Assembly (NCBI GenBank): GCA_015847255.1
Contig: JADLZK010013158.1
Location: 124,001 to 188,000 of the forward strand
Reading direction: 5' to 3'
DNA: 64,000 bases
From: Hyparrhenia diplandra
Lineage: Eukaryota > Streptophyta > Magnoliopsida > Poales > Poaceae
The translations under genes were made by a program, and so were the position numbers. This document shows, one piece after another, positions 11,965 to 23,369 of the stretch. Under the pieces are notes generated by a model. It was given only the letters and a program-made list of their open reading frames with translations. It was not told where the DNA came from and did not search any database. Every line of letters begins with the position of its first letter. Position 1 is the stretch's first letter.

Positions 11965-12404
11965 TTTTTATCCTCCCTTGACAGTATCCAGCAGCGGCGT
12001 CTTGGTGGCGTCGACGAACGACGGCCTTCACCCCGCAGATGGCCTCGGTGGCCGCCAAGCAGGACGGTGTCGCCTCCGAGGAACGGCTTCATCCTCTTGG
12101 AGCACTCCCTCAACGCCTGCTCCAGCCAGCGTCTCCAGCACCGCCATGGTCTGCGACCTGACCGGAGAGACCTGTCAGCTGCTGGGAAGGCAATAGGTCC
12201 TATCGCTATCGGTTGTCCACTGGCCGACAGTGTACCTTGTGTTTTCACAGAGGGAAGGATGGGCGCGCCGGCCGGAAAATCCTCGTCGATGTACTGCCGG
12301 ATGATCTGGCTTGTCGTCACGGATGAGAACGAAATTCGACTAGAGGAATAGCTTGCTCGCTCTTGCATATCATCTAGCAGGCGCAAGTTATCCAATCTGC
12401 ACAA
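11965..12404 (-). pseudogene. Relic of a tau-class glutathione S-transferase
   Basis: Read on the minus strand, fragments of a plant tau-class GST can be followed across frames. SQIIRQYIDEDFPAGAPILPS matches the end of the N-terminal thioredoxin-fold domain (the family has ES-x-I-x-x-QYIDE before a G/P-rich linker). LEQALRECSKRMKPFLGGDT matches the C-terminal helical domain just before the conserved aspartate. In another frame, AICGVKAVV and LLDTVKG match later helices. The first part of the thioredoxin fold is missing, the frame changes at least twice, and no start is visible. Functional members conjugate glutathione to electrophiles in the cytosol. This copy is dead. It is seen in only one of the duplicated NLR units, so it either predates loss elsewhere or moved in. 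The family call rests on recalled consensus features. Confidence 0.55.
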
Positions 12405-12967
12405 CCCATTGCCCCAGCAGGTAGAATGAGATTCACGACTTTTTTTTTAAAAAAAAAACGATTGTACTCAGAATTCACGACCACACTTTACATACTTTGA
12501 TACGACAAGTTCAACAGATGTACCTCTTGGCATGACAAGTGCACAAAAACAGAAATACACTAGTAGCATATACTTTATTCAGACATGCAGGCGTACACAA
12601 CACTGGTTAATTATTGTGGGTCTTGATTAGGCGGGCATCTCTCTTGTCCTTCCTCGAGAGACAGAGCACAACAACATTCTGCGACTCCCCTGCATCAGCT
12701 TTCATATGACACACACATCCGTCCTTCTGGGATTGGCTAGCTAACATGTCCTGCCCAACTTGATGCAGATTTATAAGTGTAGGCACCTGATGTATAATCT
12801 CCCCCACCACGATATCAATGACACGCGCTTATAGCCTGAAAAAGATAAAATGGGCACGGATGATTAAGAGCAGAGAAGATGAACATGTCACCAAATTAGA
12901 AAATCTAGCTGATGGTCATAGCTTACATCGATCATCATAGCCATCTGATTGGGTATCCCTGTATGTT
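12405..12967. other. 3' flank of NLR-E
   Basis: No gene is supported. The stretch contains a T9A10 run (12441-12460) and the words ACTCAGAATTCACGACCACAC, shared in diverged form with the other NLR 3' flanks. A 3'-UTR intron is plausible near 12838-12927: on the minus strand, a GT donor close after the stop and an acceptor ending CTTTTTCAG. Confidence 0.5.
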
Positions 12968-15852
12968 CACCATGTCCAAGTGTAGACTTCCAGGTGCTCT
13001 TCGTGTAGCTGTCTATGCTCCTCTTGGAGTCCAGGCAGCCAATGTCATGAGGAGATATCCTGCATATCTTCTGTCTGAAACAGCTGGCGCAAGTTGTCCA
13101 ATCTCTCAACACATGACAAGTTGGGACACAGTTGTACACGCAGCTGTCTCACTTGGGGAAGATTTGAGACCCTCTCTAGGCCTTCACAATCTACGATTAC
13201 AAGGTCTTCTGACAAGAAACAGAGGTTCTCAACCACCTTAAGGCTGTGCACATGTCTTAATTGGAGGTCCTTCATCCTGGTGGCCTCCTGTCCAAGCTGT
13301 GGTAGGAGAGCTCTCAGCTTGGGGCAGCGGTTAAGTTCCAACTTCTTCAGTCGTGGCAGTAGCCATATCCTTGGGGGTGGGGCGTTCCCCCTTTGATTTG
13401 CAACAGCTTCATCCTCTGCTTCGATGCTTGTTGTTCTTGCTTCTTGTTTTTCTTCAGCAACAAAGGACCACTCCTCCCAGTTGGGCACATCGAAGATGAG
13501 CAATATTTGAAGCTTGGGAAAAAGTACTGCCTCTGTAGATCTGAGATTACCCACCCCAGAGCCAACAAATTCGGGACCAATCCCGGTGACTGCAGTGGCT
13601 CCATTGATTCTTAGAAATTTCAAGTAGGGGAGCTGACCAATTGGTGGAAGATGCACACATGATTTGCAAACAATGAGGCACAGATAGGTCAGTGAAGGCA
13701 AATGGGTAGCAGTATCTAGCCAGGTGGGAAACCTTCGACCATAGATATTATTAAAACGGAGAATCTCCAGGTTGCGTGCAGGGATTATCAAATCAAAGGT
13801 TTTCTCAATAATGATTATAGCATCTTCAGAGTATGGCTCATGTGTGTGTTCAGTGCATTGGAGAATTAATTCTTTGAGGTGTTTTTTTGTTTGTTAGCAA
13901 TGAATCATTAGTAGGAGGAATGGATCTTTCCCGTTTGATCATATAAAGCCTTCTCAAATGCCAGAGGGGATCCAATTCTTCTAGATTCCATCCATCTTGA
14001 ATTCTAGAATTGTTATAAGAGCCCCCATGAACTGGAAACCCTTGTAAATCATTGAGAAAAGTTAGTCTGCCAATACCATGTGGAACATCATTTATTGGTG
14101 AGCCCACTAGACCAAGTCGCCTTAAGTTGCATAGCTAAGTTATCCCTGAAGGAAGACTATGCAATGAATCACACCTCTGCAAATTCAGTATTTGAAGGTT
14201 TGTGAGACCACAAATGGACTCTAGAAGAAAAGATATGTCTTTCCCATAAAGGTCTAGTAATCGTAGATGGATCATATGTCCAATGCATGATGGAATATTT
14301 TGTATCTGTGAACCTGTCAAATCCAAAATTCGAATGCATGGAAATCTTTCAAATACTGCATCATTGACCTTCAAAGACTTTGTCAAAAAACATTGTCCAT
14401 GTTTGCACTTTACATTTCCCCTTATCCATTCTAGGTAACACCACCAAGTCCTTCATAGTGAAAATTGAAATACGTCAAAAATTACTGATAACATTAAGCC
14501 CTGTTGACTCGAGGTCACCAACAAAACATTCTTCTCTAGATAAATGACAAGCAAGCTGCCTTAATAGATCATGCATTCTGCACTGACTAAAGTCAGCTAT
14601 TAAATAATCTAGTTGGAGGAGATTTCGATGCATCAACTCAGAGTAATATTCTGACAATATCACTATTGTCAGAATAGTGATCGAAATCTCCTCTCATTAT
14701 CAGTTGCATCTTTGCTTGCTAACACTCTAGCAATTACCTTAATTGCAAGAGGAAGACCACCACATCTACAAACAATATCAATCCCTAAATCTTGCACATT
14801 TTGCACTTCTTTTTCATCTTTGATTCCCATGCTCCTCCATAGTAACTCCCATCCAACATCCATTGACAATAAATCAACTCGGTGTGTATGGTCTGCTCCA
14901 ATTTCTACAGCAATGGTGTCAGATCAAGTTGTCACAAGAACTACCCCTGTAGCTGCTGCACACAGTGGGATCCGGAGTAGGTTTGTCCAAATATCTGACT
15001 GCCACACATCATCCAACACAAGAAAGAATGTCTTATCTTGAATGGACGATTCTAGCCTATTTTGGAGCTCATCAATTGATTCATATTGCATATACTGTAC
15101 ATTAATTTTTTGGAGAATCTCCTTTAAAATAGCTATTTCAGAGAAATCTTTGGAAACACAAACCCATGCTTGTTTGTTGAAACTCCCTTTTAGTTTTTGG
15201 TCATTGTATATTTTTTGTGCTAGTGTTGTCTTACCAACTCCTCCTATTCCTACGATTGCAAGGTTGTAAGAACTTTTGTCCTTATGGTCAAGAACCAAAT
15301 CTACTATATTTTTGCAAGCATGTATGACCTCCTTACCAACAAGATTCGGCTCAACAAGGCTAGAACTTCTTCTCTGTTTTGGTACTGATACTGTTACTGT
15401 TGGTTGTGTACTCGTGAGTGAAGTAAATACTTTATCCTTTGAAATGTTATCAATTCTTTTGTTTAAGTTTTTAATCTTAACAGCAACCTCATGATGTGTC
15501 TGAATATTAGAAAAGCAAGATAAAATGGAAAGGCCACTGCATGTATTTGAATTGCTTGAAAATGACGAAGAATGATCTGGCAATAGCTTGCTTCCTTTGG
15601 ATTTGGCCAAGTCAATGATATCATCAGCGTCATACATAGCGTCTCTAAGTTGACCAAGCCAATTGTTAACAGCAGATTCATTTAAGCTCCTTTGCTCTGC
15701 ATCATTGAGAAAGCATCGTATTTGCTGCATTTTTTTCTCTGCAGTTCTATGAGCTCTTCTTTAACACCTAAAATTAGAATGGCCTCATCTATAACAATAT
15801 CTTGCAACTTTTTGGCACATGATCCAACAAAAGATTCAAGTATGGTTGCCAT
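12968..15852 (-). pseudogene. NLR-E: broken CC-NB-LRR resistance gene (subfamily II)
   Basis: This is a close paralogue of the intact NLR-C. The inferred start, MATILESFVGSC, is at 15850-15852 and the family stop at 12968-12970. The coiled coil, the P-loop GIGGVGKTT, the kinase-2 motif LVLDDVW, GLPLA, the MHD motif and most LRRs are recognisable. Lesions: two extra T near 15730 shift the frame in the coiled coil; about 250 bp between GLPLA and MHD (RNBS-D and winged helix) are missing and replaced by inverted filler at 14648-14693; the LRR frame breaks near 14390 and 14110; an extra T in a T-run near 13880 shifts the frame again; a TGA at 13045-13047 truncates the last 25 or so codons. Loss of RNBS-D alone would prevent normal function. 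Confidence 0.9.
14616..14693. repeat. Inverted filler at a deletion junction in NLR-E
   Basis: At 14680-14693 the sequence ATCGAAATCTCCTC is the exact reverse complement of 14616-14629. In addition, ATTCTGACAATA (14648-14659) and TATTGTCAGAAT (14664-14675) form a perfect 12-bp stem with loop TCAC. In NLR-C this position holds about 250 bp of ordinary coding sequence. Confidence 0.85.
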
Positions 15853-17700
15853 TAGACCAAGAAGGTTAGGGGAGATCCTCAAAAGGATTCGTAGGCTGGT
15901 AATGAATGAGAAAACGTGTTAGTTGGTCTCGAAATGGGATAACATTCACTAAATTTAGCATAAATTTAGCATATACCACTACTCACTTGTACCATAGGTT
16001 TTAAATGAGTACAGTTACCTTGACATCCAGAGTTTTTGCAGCACTTTTTATTAAGTTATATGGGAATAAAAATCTTTTGTCTACCATCAGTAAATGAGGC
16101 AGAATGCCATTCCATATGGATTAGAAACTACTAATACACTATGCACATGACAGTGATGGTTGACAAAATGTGTAGTAAGGTAAAGTATTGAGGTATAAAC
16201 CCATGTCGTAGCTTCTTGTCTCTTTTTATTTTTAGCTTTCAAGTGTTGTAAGCCAAGGTAGAATAGATTGGATATTATCAATTTGGGAACTACTTGGCAC
16301 TGTTGCACATAAAACCTATTGTAGTAATTCCATTAGTTATGATCTGGTACAGCATGATAACTGTCAGATTCGAAGTACATAGATTTCTTACCTTAGCGGG
16401 CTATCTTCCAGCTAGAGTCAATAGTAATCCTCTTTGGTTTGCTTGGATTGCTAATCCGTCCAGCCTAGTACGCCTATGGTATGCAGATAAAAGAAAGTCT
16501 TATAGAAAACCAATTTATTAAGTGGATAGAAGTTATCGGCCAATCACCCACAGAGAACTATAGACGACACAGCTAACTAAACCGGCAAGAAATAGAGATA
16601 ATTAAAGGGCAAGCCGCCTGCATATTGAAAGAAGAGTTATCACTGTATTTAAGCAATGATGGTGCAGTAGTAAGTACCTGATTACAGTTGAACTGATAAG
16701 CTACTGTTGAGAATAGTAAACATGCGACGAAATCAGTAGGTGCCAATGAGATTTCCTTTTTTTGCACCCAACAGGATCTGTTGGATTTTCGAGAAATGGG
16801 TATGCAGAGTGTGAGGATAGGAACCAGTAGTAATCTGAACCAGAAATGTGAGGTTGACTCGTCCAATAGAAATTGGTACACAGAGCATCAATCTTTTGCC
16901 ACCTCGCAGTACACGCAAATCTGAAGCACGACAAGGAACCATCTCCCATGAAGGAAATGAGTCGGACAATAAGAACCAGTAGTAATCATCTCGCAGAAGC
17001 AGTTTGTCCAGATCAATACAGGTGAGAACGTTTAAGATCTTTAAGAGCGAGGTAAGGACGACATTAGACACCAGTGTATAGAATAAATAATTGAAGGCAA
17101 TCACTCGGTCACCAGGAGAAACGAAAACCAACAGTTCACACGGCAACTCCTGAAAAAACCAGAGAGAACTAGACCAGTTTAGCAAGTTCAGTGACAGCCT
17201 TGCTGATCAGTATCTATAACTGGAACAGCTAGTTATAGGTCTTGGTGCGTTGGCTTTTTTATTGTAGGCATAGTTGTAGGTCTTGGTGTTGAGGGTGGTC
17301 GCTCTCCTTTGTCTTTCTTTGTTCATATGTTTATCCCAGGTTACAAACTACTATCTTGGTGGTTCGTAATTTGCGCTATGAGGATTCTCTTATTGCTGAC
17401 TTGTAGTTCACTCCTCTTATGAAAAACGGGCAATATTCCCCGATCGCGAGAAAAAACTAGAACAGCTAAAGCTTAGGAGGTAATCAACAAGAACAATTAC
17501 CGCTGAATCATATTTCAAAAACCGAAACGACAAAATCAGATCACCTCGTTGACTAAGTAAAGGCCATAAGTTTTTCTGATAGATGAGAGCATACCTTGGG
17601 CTTGGGAAGAGCACGGTGAAAGGATGGAGCCGCAGAGGAGCAAAATGCCTCTCATGCGAGTGGGAAATATGTCGTACAGAGGATGGAGACTAAATGACTA
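15853..17700 (-). other. Upstream region of NLR-E
   Basis: No coding region is supported. The segment aligns with 39537 to about 41350 upstream of NLR-C, for example GGCAGAATGCCATTCCATAT, GGGCAAGCCGCCTGC and AGATCAATACAGGTGAG. It is therefore the shared promoter and 5' leader, probably with leader introns, of subfamily II. Confidence 0.6.
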
Positions 17701-18139
17701 GGCAGTGAACATGAAAATGTCTGAATATGCTGCCAAAGCCAGGTTGCTTGTTCCATGCCTTGATGACGAAGTTCAATTATACTACACGCTATCACTGTCG
17801 TGACTCTTGTCACTGGGTATGTTGGCGTTAGGACTTAGGAGTGGATGAACAAGCAAGCAAGTTCATTTATACACATTTATTTCCCCCAACTTCGTTAGAC
17901 GAGGCCAATTCGACTATGCAGGTGGCTACCTCTGCGAGCTCAGTATGTATCTACTATGAAGACAGAAGGAAGAAGCCACAACTCTAGCTATTGATTAAAC
18001 GGACGGCATGGAGCTTCCGCTAATTACACAAATACAATAAACAGAGCCGGCCGGGCTTGGCTGAAGTGAAACAAACAACAGAACAGCAGAGTTGGAACGC
18101 CCTACTGCGGATGCCATAATGTGGATCAACATCCAAGTA
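17701..18139. other. Intergenic, nothing recognised
   Basis: No gene, repeat or element boundary could be supported in this stretch. Confidence 0.4.
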
Positions 18140-18680
18140 GTCCAGGATCCATTGTGCTTTCCTATTTTCTGCACTTTCTGGATGTAACCATTTTTTTTTC
18201 ATACAAACATTGGTGTTGGAATTGTTGCATTTCACTATGCATGATGCACAAAAATTTAAGAAATGTTCATATAGGCACGTTGCCATGATGCAACCAATTG
18301 CACGAGCATGGAACTCAATTTGGTTATTCCAAATGCCTGATCTGAAAAAAAGCTTCGGCGGTGACCTGAGGAGACGTGGGGCATAGACACGTTTATATGT
18401 AGAACTGCTTGCATGTACACCTGCGTTCTCTAAATTCCTATGAGAGCTACCAATGAAAGAAAGAAATTTCAACTCCGTATGGCAATATCCGTCAAGTTTT
18501 GAGCATTGCATCATCAAAGACTCGATAGAACCCAAAGTGTTCTCAAAAAAAGATAGAACCAAAAGGAGAGCAACACAACTGCATACTTCACGCCATGAGT
18601 CCGTGACAACAATGAAACGCAGCGCTGTTGTTAGTGTTGAGTGAGGCCAGCAGCTGGAAAGTCCGAAAGTGATAGCCCAG
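18140..18680. repeat. Duplicated flank, copy 2 (partner 1860-2460)
   Basis: The segment is collinear with 1860-2460. A long minus-strand frame crosses it, but the frame is not shared with the partner copy, so I read this as non-coding duplicated DNA. Confidence 0.65.
18524..18560 (+). mobile_element. Micro-retroposon candidate (19 bp with A-tail)
   Basis: The direct repeat GATAGAACC at 18524-18532 and 18552-18560 (extendable with one mismatch) flanks 19 bp ending in seven A. This is one of the weaker members of the set. Confidence 0.35.
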
Positions 18681-18720
18681 CCCAATTGTGACGCCTGAAT
18701 GAGACCTGGTAGGCACACAG

Positions 18721-18759
18721 CAGTGTTCAACGTCCCAAAAAAAAAAACAGTGTTCAACG
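18721..18759 (+). mobile_element. Micro-retroposon candidate (15 bp: TCCC plus A11)
   Basis: A perfect 12-bp direct repeat, CAGTGTTCAACG, at 18721-18732 and 18748-18759 flanks only TCCC followed by eleven A. It looks like a target-site duplication around an almost bare poly(A) tail. Confidence 0.6.
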
Positions 18760-18777
18760 CCGCCGTGTCCCCGTGTG

Positions 18778-19387
18778 CACCAGTAACGAAATGATTTTGC
18801 GTCAACCTGAAAAATCTTTACGTGGGAGTGCCCGCCCGCGGTTAATACCCTGATTTTGGCGCGGTGGGCATTTTTTTATTTACCGTGGAGGGCACGTTTG
18901 CCCATCACGGAAAATCGATTAACCGTGGCGGTCCTTTATAAAAGGCCCGCCACGGAAAATGCACCCATTTTTCGGAGGCGGGCACGTTAAAAAGGCCCGC
19001 CACGCAAAATAACCCGAGGCCCACGACGAAGCTCAAACCATACTCGCTATCGGGCCATATATATTACAGCACACTAGGGTTTCGTCCTCACCCTCACTCA
19101 TTCTCTCTTCAGCCGAGCCACCCACTCATTCTTTCTCTCCCTCCCCATCCCGCGACCTCGCTCATCTCCCTCTCCCTCCCCATCCTGTGGGCGGATCCGG
19201 CGGTGGCGCAGCCGGGATGCGGATCAAGCCGCGGGCGGCTTGGCGGGGGGCTGGGCGGAGCCGCACGAGCGGGACGGGGCCGCGGCGGCGCGAGGAAGGA
19301 TCCGGCGTGGCGGCGCGTGCGGGGCCAGGGCGGAGCCATCACACAAATCTAAATCGCCTGTCACGCAAAAGTGTTTGGTTACTAGTG
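18778..19387. mobile_element. Non-autonomous CACTA element, 610 bp
   Basis: The left end begins CACCAGTAACGAAATG. The reverse complement of the right end begins CACTAGTAACCAAACA. Both continue to TTTTGCGT, giving inverted repeats of about 26 bp. A 3-bp target duplication, GTG, stands at 18775-18777 and 19388-19390, as expected for CACTA (En/Spm) elements. The left interior carries repeated CCGCCACG and CGTGGCGG words in both orientations, typical subterminal repeats. The right half (about 19190-19340) is GC-rich, possibly a captured fragment. No transposase is present. The left end has CACC in place of the canonical CACT. Confidence 0.75.
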
Positions 19388-19626
19388 GTGCACAATCTCC
19401 ATGAAAACATCTCAAAACAATGTCACCAAGAGCCTCAACGAGGTGGCCTCAACAACTGCAGTGTGGGCACATGAAGGCAAGGGCCCCTTGCTGTGATGAG
19501 CTCGCACATGATGATAAATATTTGTGGTCATTCACATGGTAAACGCCTCAGCAGAGGCAAAACTAAGAAACTGCTTCAATTAGATTTGACAATCAAAACT
19601 TGAAATGAATGTTTGATCATATAAAC

Positions 19627-21157
19627 TACTTTATATGAGAAGAGACTGAGCAGCTGGAAAGGGAAACATCTATCAACAGGGGGACGTCTAACATTGATTA
19701 ACTCGGTGATGAGTAGTCTTCCTTTGTACATGATGTCCTTTTTGCAATTCCAAGAGGAGTTTTGAAGAAATTGGATTATTTCCGCTCTAGATTTTGTTGG
19801 CAAAGCGATAACCAAAAGAGGAAGTATCGTCTGGCCAAATGGAGCGTACTTTGTCAACCAAAAGAACAGGGGGGAGGGGGTTAAGAATTCATGACCTAGA
19901 TATTAAAAAAACATGGCACTTCTTGGTAAATGGCTTTTCAGGTTACTTACTTCAGATGGGACTTGGCAGCGTCTAATCCGAAAAAAAAAATATTTAGGCT
20001 CCAAGCCTTTATCTCAGGCTTATTGAAAGAGTGGGGACTCACATTTTTGGGCTAGTCTGATGAAGGTGAAACGAGACTTTCTTCGTTTTGGATCCTACAT
20101 CATCAAAGATGGATCACAAGTGAGATTTTGGGAAGATAAGTGGCTTGGAAATTCACCTCTTAGGGAACAGTATCCTGGTCTATACAATATTGCTTGACAT
20201 AAGCAAGATACAGTAGCTGAGGTCTTCAGTACATCACCTCTTAATATCTCATGGAGACGTGATTTGATTGGTCCTATATTAGCAGCCTGGAATGAATTAT
20301 ATTCCCCATTGCTAATGTTTTGCTAACACAAGAGCCTGACGTGTTCTGCTGGAATTTGGACCCAAAGGGACAATTCTCGGTGAAATCACATTACTCAGCT
20401 TTGATTTGGGTAGATGTCCCCAACTTAAACAAAATCATTTGGAAGTTAAAGATTCCTCAAAAATAAAAATTTTCCTCTGGTATCTTTGTACAGGAGTGAT
20501 TCTAACAAAGGATAACTTAGCCAAACGTTATTAGAGGAGTGATTCTAACAAAGGATAACTTAGCCAAACGCAATTGGTATGGCAGTGAAAAGTGTTGCTT
20601 TTGTACAAAAATGAGACAATTAAACACCTTTTCTTTGAATGCTGAATTGCTCGTGCAATTTGGGCCTGTATAAGTATTGCTTTTGGTCTTACTCAACCTC
20701 GTAGTATTCCCCACATGTTTGGGAGTTGCTACATGGTTTTGGGAGAATTTTAAAACCTTTAGTTCTGCTGGGAGCGGCAGCTACTTGTTGGTCACTTTGG
20801 TTATGCAGAAATAATTTGGTGTTTGAAACAAAACGTTGTTATTCTCCTATGCAGGTGGTTTCTTCGGTTATCCATTGGCTTTGTACATGAGCTATCCTCG
20901 AGAAACATACTTCACAGGCTTTGGTTGTGGCGGCATCACATCAGTTGGCGCATTTGGTCATAGTGTTTTTTACCCGGGTATATGGGTGGCGATCTAGTCT
21001 TAGGATTGATAGCCATTAGATTGCCGTTATTTTTCCTCTTTTTGTTTGGTTTGGTTCAGGCTGTGGGCTTTTGCAGAGACCAGGAGTGGGTTTGCGATTA
21101 TTGTATCAGCTCGATGGAATGATTGTGAATTAATAAAATCCTCCCTTTTCCAAAAAA
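19627..21157 (+). mobile_element. 5'-truncated LINE (end of ORF2), dead
   Basis: The insertion lies inside the 3' flank shared by subfamily I NLRs and is bounded by the repeat ATATAAAC at 19619-19626 and 21158-21165. Its 3' end has a short A-run (21152-21158). Conceptual translation across frames gives the C-terminal part of plant L1-type ORF2 after the reverse transcriptase: GGRLTLINSVMSSLPLYMMS, WFCWQS-type text, WEDKWLGNSPL-like and the zinc-knuckle region with CCFC and HLFFEC. Stops and frameshifts are numerous. It differs in sequence from the LINE at 25526-31803. Confidence 0.85.
20492..20570. repeat. Tandem duplication of 36 bp inside the LINE fragment
   Basis: The same 36 bases, beginning AGGAGTGATTCTAACAAAGG, occur at 20492-20527 and 20535-20570. 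The extra copy shifts the former LINE reading frame. Confidence 0.9.
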
Positions 21158-21165
21158 ATATAAAC

Positions 21166-21946
21166 GGCTTTATCCACAGCGAAGTCCTTAAACAAAATGC
21201 GCCCTGTACTCTTTGTTTCTTCTGTTTGCCTTCACAGGTGCAGGCAATGATGAATGTAAAAAATTCAAAACGGCAACATCCACGCAGTCATATATCATGT
21301 AAAAAGGGTTGTGCTCAGAATTCACGAGCACACTTCACACATATAATAGCAGCAAAAATGCTTGAGCTCCTAACAACAGATGTAGTTACTGGCACGAGGC
21401 CAGGTTCATAAAAACTGAAATAGTCGAGTAGCATAACACTGGTCATCGTGGCTCTTCATCAGCCAGGCCCAGGCACCCTCTCCTTCTACAAGAAGAGCAC
21501 ACGATTCCACGACTCCATGCATTAGCTTTGGTATGTCAAACACGTCTGTCCTTCCAGGCTTTTGACCGGCTAGGCTGCCGGCCTAGCCTAATCCAAACAT
21601 CCGTCGGTACATTTGTAGGCTCTTCATCAGCCAGGTACCTTCTCCTTTGAGAAGCAGAGCACAACAGTCTGCCACTCCCTGCATCAGCTTGCCACGTCTA
21701 GGTGAGATTGGTTAGCTTGCCTGCCCTGTCCTGCCCAGCTTGGTCCAGACGTCTAGGTGTACATCCACACCACAATATTAATGACATAAGGTTGTAGTCA
21801 CTTCATCCTCGACACCTGAAAGAGAAAAGAAACAGCGCATGGGTAATTAAAGCAGAGCACATAAACATGACACCAAATTAGAAAATCTAGCCAATGGTCA
21901 TACCTGACATCTTCATAGCCATTTGACTGGGAATCTCAAAACGTGT
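21166..21946. repeat. 3' flank of NLR-BF (copy 2 of the subfamily I flank)
   Basis: The segment continues the flank that begins near 19500 and was split by the LINE. It matches 2585-3197 and 42400-42957. It contains the likely 3'-UTR intron (about 21819-21904) and no gene. Confidence 0.65.
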
Positions 21947-23337
21947 TCACCATACCCAGGTGTAAACATCTATGTCCTCTCTGTGCAGCTGTCGGTGTTG
22001 CTCTTGGAGTCCCGGCAACCAATGTGATGAGGAGACACCTTGCATATCCTCTGTCTGAAACAGCTGGTGCAAGTTGTGCAACCCCTCAATAGACCTTAAG
22101 TTGGGACACAGCTGTAGACGAAACTCTCTGACCTGGGAAAGATTGGAGACCTTCTCTAGGCCTTCACAATCTGCAATTAAAAGTTACGCTGAGAGGAAAT
22201 GCAGGTTCTCCACCACCTTAAGGCTGTGCACATACATAAATTTGAGCTCCTTCAAGCTACTGAACTCCTGTCCAAGCTGTGGTGGGAGAGCTCTCAGCTT
22301 GGGGCAGTGGTTAAGTTCCAACCTCTTCAATCGTGGCAGAAGCTGCATCCTTGGAGGTGGGGCATCCCCCGTATGACTTGCAGCAGCCTCATCCACTCCT
22401 CCTTCCGTACCTGCTGTTGTTGCTTCTTGTTCTTCTTTAGCAACTAAGGATCACTCCTCCCATGCTGTTGTTGCTTCTTGTTCTTCTTTAGCAACTAAGG
22501 ACCACTCCTCCCAGTTTGGCATATCGTGGATGACCAATGTTTCAAGCTTGGGGAAAGCTACTAGCCCTGTAGATCTAAGATTACCCACCCCAGAGGCAAC
22601 AAATTCGGGTCCAATCCTGGTGACTGCAGTGGCTCCCTCGATTTTCAGATATTTCAAGTTGGGGAGCTGACCGATTGGTGGAAGATGTACACATGATTTG
22701 CAACCTTTGAGCGTCAAATATATCAGTGAAGGCAAATGGGTAGCAGTATCTAGCCTGGTGGGAAACCCCGTCCAATGAAATTGCCCAAAGAGAGATCCTC
22801 CAGGTTGTGTGGAGGGATCAACAAATCAATGGTTTTCACAATATTGATTATAACATCTTCAGAGTAAGGTTCCTCTGTACTTTCAGTGCACAATAGATAT
22901 AAATTTTTGAGATACCTTTTGTTTATTAACAGCGAATCAGTACTACAAGGAATGGCTCTTTCCAGATTAATCAATCCAAGACTCCTCAAATGCATAAGAG
23001 CACCTAACTCCCCCAAGTTCCATCCATCTTGCATTCTAGCGCTATTAGCATTGTCACCACTAGTAAGAAATCCTTGTAAATTATTGAGGGACTTTAATTT
23101 GCCTATTCCTTTTGGAACTTGGTTAACTGGTGTGCCATCAAGATCAAGACTCCTTAAGCTGCATAATCGAGTGAATGCTGAAGGCAGTTTGTGCAAACTG
23201 CGACACTGCTGCAAGTTCAATACTTGAAGGTTTTATAATGAACCAATGACTCAGGAAGGCAAGTTATACTGGTACCATTGAGATTAAACAAACGCAGATG
23301 AATCAAACTTCCAATATAGTTTGGAATTACTTTTACA
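21947..23337 (-). pseudogene. NLR-BF, 3' half (LRR region), severed by a Helitron
   Basis: This is the LRR C-terminal part of a subfamily I CNL, ending at the family position (stop 21947-21949 after a DVYTW ending). The first host base pairs after the Helitron (23337 downward) read VKVIPNYIGSLIHLRL and continue in register with LDLSNSN at 32419 in the other half. Further lesions are a net one-base frameshift near 23240, a broken frame near 22740-22760, and a 51-bp tandem duplication at 22412-22513 that also carries a stop. The readable LRRs include CKSCVHLPPIGQLPNLKYL. Without the Helitron the gene would still be broken. Confidence 0.9.
22412..22513. repeat. In-frame 51-bp tandem duplication in the LRR acidic linker
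   Basis: Two adjacent 51-bp copies, with TGCTGTTGTTGCTTCTTG at 22412 and again at 22463, encode an EEQEATTA-type linker on the minus strand. The length is 17 codons. The same linker differs in length among the paralogues. Confidence 0.9.
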
Positions 23338-23347
23338 CTAGTTCACC

Positions 23348-23369
23348 AACCCGTGCTACCGCACGGGTT
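23348..23369 (-). other. Helitron 3' terminal hairpin
   Basis: The stem AACCCGTGC (23348-23356) pairs perfectly with GCACGGGTT (23361-23369) around loop TACC. The position relative to the CTAG end is the standard Helitron arrangement for rolling-circle termination. Confidence 0.95.

Noticed and set aside
18020..18805. Long minus-strand open frame of 261 codons
   Set aside because: The duplicated region at 1860-2460 does not keep it open, the translation has no domain or compositional sign of a protein, and two micro-insertions lie within it.
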